Shown: piece by piece, positions 1 through 9,154 of the stretch
Layout of the letters: each line of letters begins with the position of its first letter
How positions within the stretch are numbered: position 1 is the stretch's first letter
Origin: Bradyrhizobium sp. AZCC 1610
Lineage (GTDB): Bacteria > Pseudomonadota > Alphaproteobacteria > Rhizobiales > Xanthobacteraceae
Assembly (NCBI RefSeq): GCF_036924515.1
Contig: NZ_JAZHRR010000001.1
Span: forward strand, 467,001-531,000
Reading direction: 5' to 3'
Length of the DNA stretch: 64,000 bases
Notes under the pieces: generated by a model
What the model saw: the letters and a program-made list of their open reading frames with translations, nothing else
Databases searched by the model: none
What the model was told of the DNA's origin: nothing
Position numbers and translations under genes: made by a program

Positions 1-1
1 C

Positions 2-340
2 AGCCACAGGCTCTCCGATGACATCCTTCTGCTGCGAACCGGCGGGCATTTCGTCGGCGGCACGATCATGCATTGGTGCGCCGGCGCGGAGGGCAAAGGC
101 GCGCTGCTCACCGGCGATGTCGCGATGGTGGCGATGGACCGCCGTTCGCTCAGCTTCATGTACAGTTTTCCGAATTACATTCCGCTCAACGCCGCGGCTG
201 TGCGTCGGATCTGGGCTGCGGTCGAGCCGCTGGCGTTCGACCGCATCTACGGCGCGTGGTGGGGCCGCAACATCGCCGACAATGCAAAGCAGGCATTCGA
301 AATGTCCGTCCGGCGGTATATCGCGGCGATCTCCGGCTGA
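2..340 (+). CDS. MBL-fold metallo-hydrolase, C-terminal part
   Basis: The reading frame is open from the window edge and ends with TGA at 338-340, so the 5' part lies outside. The visible 112 residues contain GGHFVGGTI, then ALLTGDVAMV, then SFMYSFPN and FDRIYGAWWG. In MBL-fold hydrolases the GGHF segment carries a metal-ligand histidine and the TGD segment the bridging aspartate. The N-terminal HxHxDH motif is not visible. Substrate is unknown. It converges on the minus-strand reductase gene that ends at 449, with about 108 bases between them. Confidence 0.75.
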   Translation, partial: SHRLSDDILLLRTGGHFVGGTIMHWCAGAEGKGALLTGDVAMVAMDRRSLSFMYSFPNYIPLNAAAVRRIWAAVEPLAFDRIYGAWWGRNIADNAKQAFEMSVRRYIAAISG

Positions 341-448
341 GGAACGCAGCGCGATGCCGCACAGCAAGCAGTGTCGTCGATCATCGCAGGGACGGGATGC
401 GAGAGGCTGCCGGCTCCCGCAGCGTGATGGTGGCTAGCCCACGGTCGG

Positions 449-1537
449 CTAGCGGTTGCTGGCGCCAACCGCGGCTACGCCTCGCGGCATCGGCGCCGGC
501 TTTCGCGCCGGCTGCGGCGGGATAGTCCCGCTTTTGGGTTCGTTGAGCCAGCCGGTGAGGCGCGACATCAATCCTGCCTGTTCGGCCGTCCGCGGCTCCT
601 GCACGAACGGGTCGGTGTAGCATCGGGCGCCCGCGGCCTTCGCAATCCGCGCCACGGCGTCCGTCATCGCCGGCGCGCCCGCGGTGTAGACCACATCGTC
701 CGGCGACAGCTTTGGCAGATGATCGGTCGGCCGGCCGCTCTGAATGGCGTGCGAGATTTGTTGCGGCTCCGACACCATCGGGATCAGCGTGACGTTGGGA
801 AACAGCGCCAGCCGGCACAGCGCCGTGTGCATGTAGAGCGAGCGGATGCTGCGGGCCTGCACGATGAAGACCATCTCGCGCTGCGGCTGCTCCATGATCG
901 CGGCGACCGCGACCGACCACATCGGGGCGAAACCGGTACCGCTGGCGACGAGAACGATGCGGCCGGCATGGCCTTTCCTGAAAAAGGCGCGGCCGTACGG
1001 TCCCGTCAGCTTGACGCGGTGCCCGGGGCGGATCTCGCGGCCAAGCGCCGAGGATACCAACCCGTCGGCGACCTTCCGGATGTGAAAGTGCAGCACGCGA
1101 TCGTGGGGAGCGCCTTCCAGCGGAAAGGTCGGGCTGTAGGGCCTTGCCGGGAATCCCTGAAACTGCAGCTTGCAATACTGGCCGGGAAGGTAGTCGAGCG
1201 GCTTCGGCAGTTCGACGTCGACGCCAACCACGTCGGGCGCGAGCTGAACCGTTTGCGCCACTTCCGCCGACAGCGCCACCGGCTCGGGAGCGGCCTCGAT
1301 CGCAATCTCCAGATCGGAGACGATTCTTGCCTGGCAGGCATGAATCATGTCGTCGCCCCGGCTGTAGCCGCCGAACACCGTGCCGTCGACGAGGCGCACG
1401 CGGCAGGCGCCGCAAATTCCGGACCGGCAATCATGCGGAAGATCGACGCCGTTCATCAACGCCCAATCGAGCAGAAGCTCGCCGCGATTCGCCAGAAACG
1501 GCTCGTCGTTGATCGTGACTTTGCAAATCTTTGACAT
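449..1537 (-). CDS. 2Fe-2S ferredoxin / flavin reductase, NAD(P)H-dependent
   Basis: The 362-aa protein joins an N-terminal plant-type 2Fe-2S ferredoxin (Cys37, Cys42, Cys45 and about Cys68) to an FNR-like reductase. RPYSPTFPLEG is the flavin-binding RxYS motif, and LVASGTGFAPM is the nucleotide-binding glycine loop. The C-terminal ~50 residues are proline/alanine-rich and look disordered. This architecture is that of oxygenase reductase components such as BenC, PhcR or VanB-like proteins; no oxygenase lies nearby. The start ATG abuts the stop of the upstream cytochrome gene, so the two are co-transcribed. It probably passes NAD(P)H electrons to, or takes them from, the membrane cytochrome; that link is inference. 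Confidence 0.85.
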   Translation of the reverse strand: MSKICKVTINDEPFLANRGELLLDWALMNGVDLPHDCRSGICGACRVRLVDGTVFGGYSRGDDMIHACQARIVSDLEIAIEAAPEPVALSAEVAQTVQLAPDVVGVDVELPKPLDYLPGQYCKLQFQGFPARPYSPTFPLEGAPHDRVLHFHIRKVADGLVSSALGREIRPGHRVKLTGPYGRAFFRKGHAGRIVLVASGTGFAPMWSVAVAAIMEQPQREMVFIVQARSIRSLYMHTALCRLALFPNVTLIPMVSEPQQISHAIQSGRPTDHLPKLSPDDVVYTAGAPAMTDAVARIAKAAGARCYTDPFVQEPRTAEQAGLMSRLTGWLNEPKSGTIPPQPARKPAPMPRGVAAVGASNR

Positions 1538-3424
1538 TTATTCCACCTCGATACGGATCGGCCGAACATGCCGTGTATGTCTGATCTGGCTGTGGTCGAA
1601 AGCGGCGACCCGCATGAAGACGCCGGTCTTGATCGGCACGTCAAACTGGCTTGTGGTGTCGAGCCGGCGTCTCACCTCGAGCGCCCAAAGGCCGGAGGCC
1701 CAGCGGGCTGCACTTCGAACGTCGGCGCGGTCGCCTGAAAATTCGCCGCCCAGGATGACGCCCGGGATCACGGTCCCCGTCGGGATGCGGGCGTCGATAT
1801 CGGTCGAATAGGGAACTGAATCCTGATCGGTCATGAACCAGCGCGCGCCGTCGCTCTCGCCATGATTGGGATCGAGGTCGATATCCCCCAATGCGGCGGT
1901 GGTGGCAGCGACGACTTTGGGCAGGCGCAGCGGAGCGACCAGGCGACTGCGGCGCGGGCCGCCTGACGTGTCGGCCTCGACGGTGAAATTGTCCCGGTAG
2001 CTTGCCGTCCCCGGGTCGGGCGCGAAGCCGCCCTTGTACGGAACGACGTTGGCCGCCTGCATCGGGGTCGGATTCAGCGGAGGCCCGAAATGCGCGTCGT
2101 CCATCGATCCGGTCGCGCCGCTCGTCGCCTTCCACTGCCAGACATCGGCATAGCCGGTGTCCGTGTAATGCAGTCCGCGGCCGCTCATGGTGGCCGGCGC
2201 GCCGGCGACCGGCTGCGGCCCTGGATGAAAGGTTCGGCCGCCGGCCAGCGTGACATCGGAGGTGGTCAGCAGCACCGAAAACTTGTCTTCGTTGTATTGA
2301 TGCTCGTCGCCGAGCTGAAAGCCGGAATGAAGCAGGTGCCATCCGTCGGCTTCCTTGACGAGCGGCAGGTGCTTCAGCGAACGCGTCGAATCCTGCCAGG
2401 TGAAGAGGAAATACGCATAGGTGCCGTCGTGCACCGCTCGAATCTCGATTCTGGCTTCTCCCTTGCCGTCGAAATTTCCGCCTTCTCCGGTCAGCAGCGA
2501 AAACGGCTTGACGCCACGCCAGGCCCGATCGGACGTGTCGCCGTCGAGGCTCGGTGCGTCGGCGGAATTGATGCGGCGAATCTGCACACTATCCACCGCC
2601 AGCCGATCGGTAGCTACGATGAGCGAGGCGCCAGTGATCGCGGCCGCGACCGCGACCACGAACGCATTGGCCTGCAGGGTCGGGTTTCGCGATCGCGCGG
2701 GACCGGCCGGGGGGCGGGGCGCCGGATCAGGCTCAGCCGTTCGATCGCGGCGCATCTCTGCGCGCGGCTGCAGCGGATGGGGCGAGGCATCGGGCGGCAC
2801 GTCCAGAGTTTCGGATCCTTGCGAGCGCGCCGACCGCTCGGCCAGAAGACCCAGCAGTTCGACGGCATCGAGCCGCGGCGGCGGCGCAGGCAGCGGGGCG
2901 GGACGAAAGATGCGCAGCAGCTGCGAAGCGCCGCCACTCTTAAATTGGGTCAGGACATGCAGGACGACAAAGGCGAGGATCACCCAGGTCCCGACCCAGT
3001 GCAGCATCGCCACGTCATAGCCGGAGTAGAAACCGAAATAGAGCGCGCCGCCGCTGACCAATAGTCCCGACATCGTGACAAAGAAAATCCAGTACATCAC
3101 GGCGATCACGGCGCTCAATCTCGCCTGCCCACGGCCGACGAACAGCCCGCGCAGGCGAACCTTGTCGAGCTGGACGCGGCGGCCGAGTCCGGAGCGGAGC
3201 ATATAGACGACGTAGCCGATCGCCACCGCAACCAGGACGATGGCGGCCTGCATATGGGCGATCCATACGCTGTCACGCGGCAGCACGGCATCGAACCAGT
3301 TGATCCAGGTTCGGTCGGGCGTTTCAGTCGCGATGCGCAAACCGGTGACGAGCGCAACGGCGAAGGCTGCGACGAACGTCCAGTGTAGAATGATGGTCCC
3401 ATAGTCCGTCTTACGCTTCCTCAC
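1538..3424 (-). CDS. cytochrome b561-like protein fused to ethylbenzene-dehydrogenase-type haem domain
   Basis: 628 aa. The N-terminal ~165 residues hold four hydrophobic helices with His14, His57, His142 and His156, a pattern fitting a dihaem cytochrome b561. A proline-rich linker (about 165-240) leads to a fifth hydrophobic segment near 246-266. The rest (about 280-615) resembles the EB_dh/DMSO-reductase gamma-type haem-binding domain: it has a LDGDTSD-AW start and a late GLWALEVRRRLDT plus GVFMRVAAFDHS. In ethylbenzene dehydrogenase this fold binds haem b in the periplasm. Here it is tethered to a membrane cytochrome. The gene is followed immediately by the 2Fe-2S reductase, suggesting a dedicated electron path between cytoplasm, membrane and periplasm. 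No molybdopterin subunit is present in the window. Confidence 0.8.
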   Translation of the reverse strand: MRKRKTDYGTIILHWTFVAAFAVALVTGLRIATETPDRTWINWFDAVLPRDSVWIAHMQAAIVLVAVAIGYVVYMLRSGLGRRVQLDKVRLRGLFVGRGQARLSAVIAVMYWIFFVTMSGLLVSGGALYFGFYSGYDVAMLHWVGTWVILAFVVLHVLTQFKSGGASQLLRIFRPAPLPAPPPRLDAVELLGLLAERSARSQGSETLDVPPDASPHPLQPRAEMRRDRTAEPDPAPRPPAGPARSRNPTLQANAFVVAVAAAITGASLIVATDRLAVDSVQIRRINSADAPSLDGDTSDRAWRGVKPFSLLTGEGGNFDGKGEARIEIRAVHDGTYAYFLFTWQDSTRSLKHLPLVKEADGWHLLHSGFQLGDEHQYNEDKFSVLLTTSDVTLAGGRTFHPGPQPVAGAPATMSGRGLHYTDTGYADVWQWKATSGATGSMDDAHFGPPLNPTPMQAANVVPYKGGFAPDPGTASYRDNFTVEADTSGGPRRSRLVAPLRLPKVVAATTAALGDIDLDPNHGESDGARWFMTDQDSVPYSTDIDARIPTGTVIPGVILGGEFSGDRADVRSAARWASGLWALEVRRRLDTTSQFDVPIKTGVFMRVAAFDHSQIRHTRHVRPIRIEVE

Positions 3425-3452
3425 GCATACGCCCCGCTACTTCACTTCCCGG

Positions 3453-3635
3453 TCAGCAACCGTTGGCGTCGTTTCCCCAACCGCCGATGTCGCTGCCGTA
3501 CCAATGATGGTCCCCAAAGCCGTCGTTGAGGCCATCGTCTAGTTTCGTCCTTTGCGGGCACAGGCCGATGAAAAGGTCTTCTGTGCGCCCGCCGCGTGAG
3601 CCGGATCGGCGAACGCGCTTCTTGATGTGATGCAT
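3453..3635 (-). CDS. possible small secreted or cargo peptide, 60 aa
   Basis: A 60-codon frame lies just downstream of the putative type I cargo gene on the same strand. A GGAGG sits four bases before its ATG. The C-terminal half is rich in Gly, Asp, Asn and Trp and ends with GWGNDANGC, quite unlike translated high-GC noise, whereas the N-terminal half is basic. The ending faintly recalls the HHMWG end of the upstream gene. I do not recognise a family. It may instead be a chance frame, since an overlapping frame is also open. Confidence 0.35.
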   Translation of the reverse strand: MHHIKKRVRRSGSRGGRTEDLFIGLCPQRTKLDDGLNDGFGDHHWYGSDIGGWGNDANGC

Positions 3636-3689
3636 TGGCCTCCAGCGCCGCGAGAGCCTCGGCGACACTGGAGGCCGCGCCGCGCGCCG

Positions 3690-4760
3690 CTATCCCCACA
3701 TGTGATGTAAATCATGTGCCAATTCGGGCGCGCCCGAATTGCTGTGATCGACGGTGATCGTTGAGGCTTCCGTCGTTACAATCGTGACCGGCACATCCTC
3801 GATCGCGATGGTGGCAACTTGCGGCGGGGCCTGGGTTTCGCTGGCGCCGGCGATGTTGACGGCCTGCTGTCCAGATGAGTTCGGCGGGCCTTGCGCAGTC
3901 ATGCTTGCCAGATTGATATCGCCCGTAACGATATCGGTGATATCGCCACTGCTGCCCTGTGCCGCACCAGGAGGGACGTCCCCCTTGTTGATATGGCTGA
4001 GTTCGAGCTGGATCTGCTGCACGATCTCGTCGGCATCATCGGCGGTCAACCCAACGAACAGGTCAGGGTTTGCAGCTATCAACGCTTCCATCTCTGCTAT
4101 CGCAGCATCGAGGTTCTCGTCGATCTGCGCCGTGTTCTCGGCGTCGCCGGCCTCCGCCAGATTGGTGGTCTCCGCCGAATTGGCGTTCGGCGCGGTGGCC
4201 GTGTCAGCGCGGGCAGCCTCGGGCGCCGCGATTGGTTCGGTTACCCCGTTCTGCGGCGCCGGATTCGCCAGCACGGGATCGGTATTGACGGTATTGATGA
4301 TGCTCAGTTGGCTGGCCCGAAGCGTTTGTTCTGCGCCGGGCATGCCTCCACCACTCACCGAGGCGTTGGCTGCCGAGATGGCGGTGGTGAGGTCGGACAA
4401 GATCGCCTGAACATGGCCGAGCGCGGCGCCGGAAAACTGGCCTGTATTGAGTTCGGCCAGCAGATTGCTCTGCACCGCGGTGAGATCGTTGGTGTGGAGT
4501 GCCATGCTGGCAGCTCCCTGGCCGCCTTGGTCGAGGGCGTTTTGCGACGAAGCATCCATCGGCGGCCGAGCCATGCCGTAGAAGGTGGCGCCGAGGTCGG
4601 AGAAACTCGAACCGATCGGTCGTGTGGTTTGGTTGGCCGGCAGCGTTTCCTCTGATGGCATCGTGGACGGCGAAGCAGTATCGACCGGCGGACTGGCGGC
4701 TTCATCGATCGGGAGATCGAGATCAGCGTCGGGCTGATGTCCGTGAGCAAAGCGAGCCAT
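3690..4760 (-). CDS. hypothetical acidic protein, candidate type I secretion cargo
   Basis: 356 aa without cysteine, without signal peptide and without membrane segments. It is rich in Ala, Asn, Thr, Asp and Gln, very poor in Lys, and strongly acidic. It has no GGxGxD RTX nonapeptides. Residues around 205-260 (ENLDAAIAEMEALIAANPD, DADEIVQQIQLELSHI) look helical. The C-terminal end is a Val/Thr/Ile-rich stretch closing with ELAHDLHHMWG. It is transcribed away from the PrtD/HlyD pair across a 450-base gap. Type I substrates carry uncleaved C-terminal signals and normally lie beside their transporter, so this is the best cargo candidate. I recognise no named family. Confidence 0.7.
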   Translation of the reverse strand: MARFAHGHQPDADLDLPIDEAASPPVDTASPSTMPSEETLPANQTTRPIGSSFSDLGATFYGMARPPMDASSQNALDQGGQGAASMALHTNDLTAVQSNLLAELNTGQFSGAALGHVQAILSDLTTAISAANASVSGGGMPGAEQTLRASQLSIINTVNTDPVLANPAPQNGVTEPIAAPEAARADTATAPNANSAETTNLAEAGDAENTAQIDENLDAAIAEMEALIAANPDLFVGLTADDADEIVQQIQLELSHINKGDVPPGAAQGSSGDITDIVTGDINLASMTAQGPPNSSGQQAVNIAGASETQAPPQVATIAIEDVPVTIVTTEASTITVDHSNSGAPELAHDLHHMWG

Positions 4761-5210
4761 TACTATTCGCCCCTGTTATCCCTGGAATTCATGACGCGTG
4801 GGCGCACGCATCCGCCGGAGAGCAGGATGTGCGCAGGATGAAGGATCATTGAGCTTCGTGGCGTCATTCGGCCGACACAGCGACCAATGAGCGCCTAAGC
4901 AAGGTGATAGACAGACGAATCCGTGACGCGCGTCGCGCTGAAAAACGACGAAAGAGGCGCGCCCGAAAGCTAAGGACATCGCAGCCTTGTCTGTGTCCGT
5001 TGCGAGAGTCGACGGCGCTGTCCCTCCCATGCCGAAATTTTGCGCGCCCGCGTGCACACGGGATCAGCGACATCGAGGCCTTTGCCATCGTTCTACCCAC
5101 GAGCGAACTTGAACAATCGGCATTCGTCGCATTCTTGCCGAAAAATGGTCTGCATCGCCCGTCAAGGAGATTTGCAGGGAGACCCGGTCGATGGGTCGAA
5201 GGGCAGTTCA
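4761..5210. other. divergent intergenic region of the type I secretion locus
   Basis: 450 bases separate the cargo candidate (minus) from the ABC transporter (plus). Frames here are shadows of low coding quality, and the in-frame upstream extension of the transporter (from 5040) is basic and unlike the family. I see no clear palindrome. Promoters for both directions must lie here. Confidence 0.5.
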
Positions 5211-7058
5211 ATGGGTATCGCTCAGGGTCAGGCACAGAACCGAGCGCGGGCAGCGCCGACGCCCCGCGCAATTTCGGGTCTGCTTTCGACGCTGGCCGCC
5301 GACGATCCCGTCGCGAGCGCGATTCGCGCGAGCGCGCGCCGCATGATCGGCGTCGCCGTCTTCAGCGGCGTCATCAACATCCTGATGCTGTCGGGCTCCC
5401 TTTATATGTTGCAGGTGTACGATCGGGTGATTCCGAGCCGTAACCTCGCGACCCTGTTCGGCCTGTCCTTGATGGTTCTGATCGCCTACCTGGTGCAGGG
5501 ATATTTCGATGCGATGCGGTCGCGGATGCTTTGCCGGATCGCGACGCTGTTCGATGGCGCGCTGCAGGGGTCGATCCATTCGGCGCTCGCCACCTTGCCG
5601 CTGCGCGGGGTGAAGCCGGTCCTGATGCAGCAGCCGCTGCGCGATCTCGATCAGGTGCGCACCTTCATGTCGGGCATGGGGCCGACGGCATTCCTGGACA
5701 TGCCGTGGATCCCGGTCTTTCTGATCGGGCTGTTTCTGTTTCACCCGCTGATCGGCTTCACGGCGCTGCTTGGCACCGCCGCGATCATTGCCATGACATT
5801 GGTGACCGAGCGGATCTCGCGCGGCGCGACCAAGGCGGCAATGGACTTGAACGCGCAGCGGCAGGTGCTGGCGGATGCAACGCAGCGCAACGCGGAAATC
5901 GTTCGGGCGCTCGGCATGACCGATCGGTTGACGGCGCGCTGGTCGCAGGCCAACGAGCGGTACTTGCAGGAAAACATCCGCGCGACCGACGTCTATGCCA
6001 ATCTCGGCTCGGCCGCGAAGGTGCTGCGCTACATCCTGCAATCGGGAATGCTGGGCATAGGCGCCTATCTCGTCATCGCCGACAAGGCGTCGGGCGGCAT
6101 CATGATCGCGTCCTCGATCCTGATGGGCCGCGCGCTCGCGCCCGTCGAAATCGCGCTTGGCACCTGGAAGCAACTGGCCGCCGCCCGCCAGGGCCTCACG
6201 CGTTTGCGCGACATCTGCAAGGCGACCGCGCCGCCTCCGGCGCCGCCGGTCATGCTGCCGCGCCCCTGCCGCGAATTGTCCGTGCAGAATCTCGCGGTGG
6301 CAGCACCAGGCTTCGACATGCCGATCGTGTCCGGTGTCACGTTTTCGCTCAAGGCCGGTGCGGGGCTGGCGCTATTGGGCGCGAGCGCGTCGGGCAAGAC
6401 CTCGCTCTCGAAGGCGCTGGTTGGAATCTGGCCGGCGCATCGGGGCGCCGTGCGGCTCGACGGCGCGTCGCTCGATCAATGGCGCAACGAGGATCTCGGC
6501 CGGCATATCGGCTATCTCCCGCAGGATGTCGGCCTGTTCGACGGCACCGTGGCGGAAAACATCTGCCGCTTCGACGAGTACGCGACCTCCGACGCCATCC
6601 TCAAGGCCGCACAGATCGCCGGTGTCCACGACATCATCCTGCGCCTGCCGGAGGGCTACGCGACGCGAATAGGGCAGGGCGGTATGTCGCTATCGGCTGG
6701 TCAGAAGCAGCGGGTTGGCCTGGCGCGGGCGGTGTTCGGAGATCCCTTCCTGCTCGTGCTCGATGAGCCCAACGCCAATCTGGATGCGGACGGCGAGAAC
6801 GCCTTGACGCGCGCCATCGGGATCATGCGCCAGAACAAATCCATCGTCGTCGTCATCTCGCATCGCCCGAGCGCGCTCTCCGCGCTTGATATGACGATGG
6901 TGCTCTACGAAGGCAAGGCGATCGCGTTCGGCCCGAGCGCAGAAGTGTTCGCGCGCGTCCGCAACTCTGGGGGCAAGGGACCGCCGGGATCGCCGCAGCC
7001 CCCGCCGCAGGCCAAGGCAGAACAGCGCGCATCGCTTGCCGAGAGTGTTTCATCATGA
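5211..7058 (+). CDS. type I secretion ABC permease/ATPase (PrtD family)
   Basis: 615 aa when started at ATG 5211, behind an AAGGGCAG; the longer frame from 5040 adds an implausible leader. Residues about 45-320 are the six-helix exporter domain. The ATPase follows: Walker A GASASGKT (390-397), Q-loop YLPQD, signature LSAGQ (494-498), Walker B LLVLDEP (514-520) and switch His in VVISHRPS. There is no N-terminal C39 peptidase or C39-like domain, which fits PrtD-type exporters of RTX or related proteins rather than bacteriocin exporters. The stop overlaps the start of the HlyD gene by four bases (ATGA). An outer-membrane TolC partner is not in this window. Confidence 0.92.
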   Translation: MGIAQGQAQNRARAAPTPRAISGLLSTLAADDPVASAIRASARRMIGVAVFSGVINILMLSGSLYMLQVYDRVIPSRNLATLFGLSLMVLIAYLVQGYFDAMRSRMLCRIATLFDGALQGSIHSALATLPLRGVKPVLMQQPLRDLDQVRTFMSGMGPTAFLDMPWIPVFLIGLFLFHPLIGFTALLGTAAIIAMTLVTERISRGATKAAMDLNAQRQVLADATQRNAEIVRALGMTDRLTARWSQANERYLQENIRATDVYANLGSAAKVLRYILQSGMLGIGAYLVIADKASGGIMIASSILMGRALAPVEIALGTWKQLAAARQGLTRLRDICKATAPPPAPPVMLPRPCRELSVQNLAVAAPGFDMPIVSGVTFSLKAGAGLALLGASASGKTSLSKALVGIWPAHRGAVRLDGASLDQWRNEDLGRHIGYLPQDVGLFDGTVAENICRFDEYATSDAILKAAQIAGVHDIILRLPEGYATRIGQGGMSLSAGQKQRVGLARAVFGDPFLLVLDEPNANLDADGENALTRAIGIMRQNKSIVVVISHRPSALSALDMTMVLYEGKAIAFGPSAEVFARVRNSGGKGPPGSPQPPPQAKAEQRASLAESVSS

Positions 7059-9052
7059 AGAGTTTTGATCACGTGCATGCCGATGAAAGAGTTGCGCGCC
7101 ACCGGATGGGCGGGACGGATGAGGACGTCGCGGCGCCGCAAGGCCAGGCGCTGATCCTCGAACTGCAGCGATTGCGGCAGGCGTTCGAGCACGACAATCT
7201 GCAGGACCAGCGGCCGCCGCTTCGCCGCCCGGCGAATGACGAGCCACATCAGGGCGCGCGGCGTTCGCGTCAGGCCCGGCCGAAGCGGTCGAAAAAGAAA
7301 GGCAAGATGGGACGGGTGCTGGACTGGCTCGGCCCCTTTGGATCCCAGTCCGACCGCCTAGATGCCGAGCCTCCGGCGGCGCGCGGCGGACGCGTCACGC
7401 GTGAGCCGCAGTTCATGGCCCCGCCACCGGCCAGCAGCGCCCGCGGCCCGGCGGGTAATGCTCCGGCAAACAATTCCTGGCTGAATCAACGGCAGGCACG
7501 CGGTCCGATCATCGCGCCCGACGATCCGTCGCTCATGAACATGCCGAGGTCGAGGCCGGAGGTTTTGCCGATCGACGACCAACGGCTGCCGCCCCGCATC
7601 GAGGCTCCCCAATTGGCGCCGCCGGGCCCGGCGGGCGCGATACCGCGCAATCGTTCCGTGACGGGGGTCGTCCGCAATGGCCTGACCGCGGGGGTGGCAT
7701 TCCTTGCCAATCGCGATGGATCGGCGGATGTGGCGGGCGCGCCCGGCGAAAGCATCGTCGTCCGGGCGGCGCGCGCCTTTGAGAGCGAATTGCGCACCGG
7801 GCTGCGGGCGCTGCTCGTTGTCGGCGGGTTGGCAGGCGGCTGGATGACGCTGGTGCCGTTGTCGGGCGCCGTCGTGGTGCCGGGCAATCTGGTGGTGCAG
7901 TCCAACGTCAAGACCATCCAGCATCCGACCGGCGGCGTGGTCGCGCAGATCCCGATTCATAACGGCATGCGGGTCAATGCCGGCGATCTGCTGCTGCGGC
8001 TGGACTCGACGCAGGCGCAGGCCAGCCTTCAGGTGGTCAGCAAGCAACTCGACGAAATGCGGGCGAAGATCTCACGGCTGGTCGCCGAGCGCGACGGTCT
8101 GCCCCGCCCGGCGATCCCCCCGGAAATGTCGGCCCGGCTGGACGACAACAGTGTCAAGACGCTGCTTGCTTCGGAGGCGTCGCTGTTCAGGGCGCGGGTG
8201 ACGGCACGCGAGAGTCAGAGGGAGCTGCTCAAGAGCAAGGTATCGCAGCTTGGCGAGGAGATCGTGGGCCTGGAGGCGCAGGTCGCGTCCAAGGCCAAGC
8301 AACTGGACCTGATCACGGGCGAGCTCACGGGCGTGCAGGAGCTCTTCGACAAGCGTCTGGTGCCGATCGCGCGGCTCACGGCCTTGCAGCGCGAGAGCGC
8401 CAGAATCGAAGGCGAGCGCGGCCAGTTGATCTCAACCATCGCTGAGACCAGAACCAAGGTCGACGAGGCGAAGCTTCAGATGGTCAGGCTCGACCAGGAT
8501 GTGCAGACGGAAGTCGTCAAGGAGCTCGGCGAGGCGCAGGGCAAGGAAGCCGAACTCAGCGAACGAAGCGTCGCAGCGCGCGACATCCTCGAGCGCATCG
8601 AGATGCGCGCGCCGACGTCGGGTGTGATCCATCAGCTGACCGCGCACACCATCGGCGGCGTCATTCGCGCCGGCGACGCCGTCATGGAGGTGGTGCCGGA
8701 TTCCGACGATCTGCAGATCGAGGCGCGGTTGCAGCCGAATGACATCGATCAGGTGCGGAAAGGCCAGCAGGCTTTTGTCCGCTTCTCGGCCTTCAACCAG
8801 CGGGTGACGCCGCAGCTGATCGGTCAGGTGTCGTATGTCTCGCCCGACACCACCCGTGACCAGCAGGCCGGCACGTCCTATTTCACGGTCCGGATCATGC
8901 TGCCGGAAGAAGAGCGCCGGCGGCTGGCCGGGCTGCAGCTCTCCTCGGGCATGCCCGCGGAAGTGTTCATGCAGACCGGCAGCCGCACCATGCTCAGCTA
9001 CCTGTTCAAGCCGATTCTAGATCAATTCCAACGCGCTTTTATCGAGCGGTAA
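7055..9052 (+). CDS. HlyD-family periplasmic adaptor with long cytoplasmic extension
   Basis: 665 aa, against about 430-480 for typical type I adaptors. The extra length is an N-terminal region of about 245 residues before the single membrane helix (about 250-272). It is Pro/Arg/Gln-rich with a basic cluster near 70-85 (RPKRSKKKGKMG). After the helix come the usual elements: a lipoyl-like half (GAVVVPGNLVVQSNVKTIQHP), coiled coil about 330-490, and a C-terminal beta domain with MRAPTSGVIHQL and the conserved Y..P...RDQ..G.SYFTVRI region. It sits in an ATGA overlap with the ABC gene. The cytoplasmic extension could recognise cargo; that is inference. Confidence 0.9.
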   Translation: MKSFDHVHADERVARHRMGGTDEDVAAPQGQALILELQRLRQAFEHDNLQDQRPPLRRPANDEPHQGARRSRQARPKRSKKKGKMGRVLDWLGPFGSQSDRLDAEPPAARGGRVTREPQFMAPPPASSARGPAGNAPANNSWLNQRQARGPIIAPDDPSLMNMPRSRPEVLPIDDQRLPPRIEAPQLAPPGPAGAIPRNRSVTGVVRNGLTAGVAFLANRDGSADVAGAPGESIVVRAARAFESELRTGLRALLVVGGLAGGWMTLVPLSGAVVVPGNLVVQSNVKTIQHPTGGVVAQIPIHNGMRVNAGDLLLRLDSTQAQASLQVVSKQLDEMRAKISRLVAERDGLPRPAIPPEMSARLDDNSVKTLLASEASLFRARVTARESQRELLKSKVSQLGEEIVGLEAQVASKAKQLDLITGELTGVQELFDKRLVPIARLTALQRESARIEGERGQLISTIAETRTKVDEAKLQMVRLDQDVQTEVVKELGEAQGKEAELSERSVAARDILERIEMRAPTSGVIHQLTAHTIGGVIRAGDAVMEVVPDSDDLQIEARLQPNDIDQVRKGQQAFVRFSAFNQRVTPQLIGQVSYVSPDTTRDQQAGTSYFTVRIMLPEEERRRLAGLQLSSGMPAEVFMQTGSRTMLSYLFKPILDQFQRAFIER

Positions 9053-9154
9053 GGGGCGTGCACAGGCGTCTGACGGGGCCCGGCAAAGCTTGCCACCCCG
9101 GATGGCATCGCTATATCAGGGCTTTCCTTTGGCCCTGTTCCCTGCGAGCCCCGT

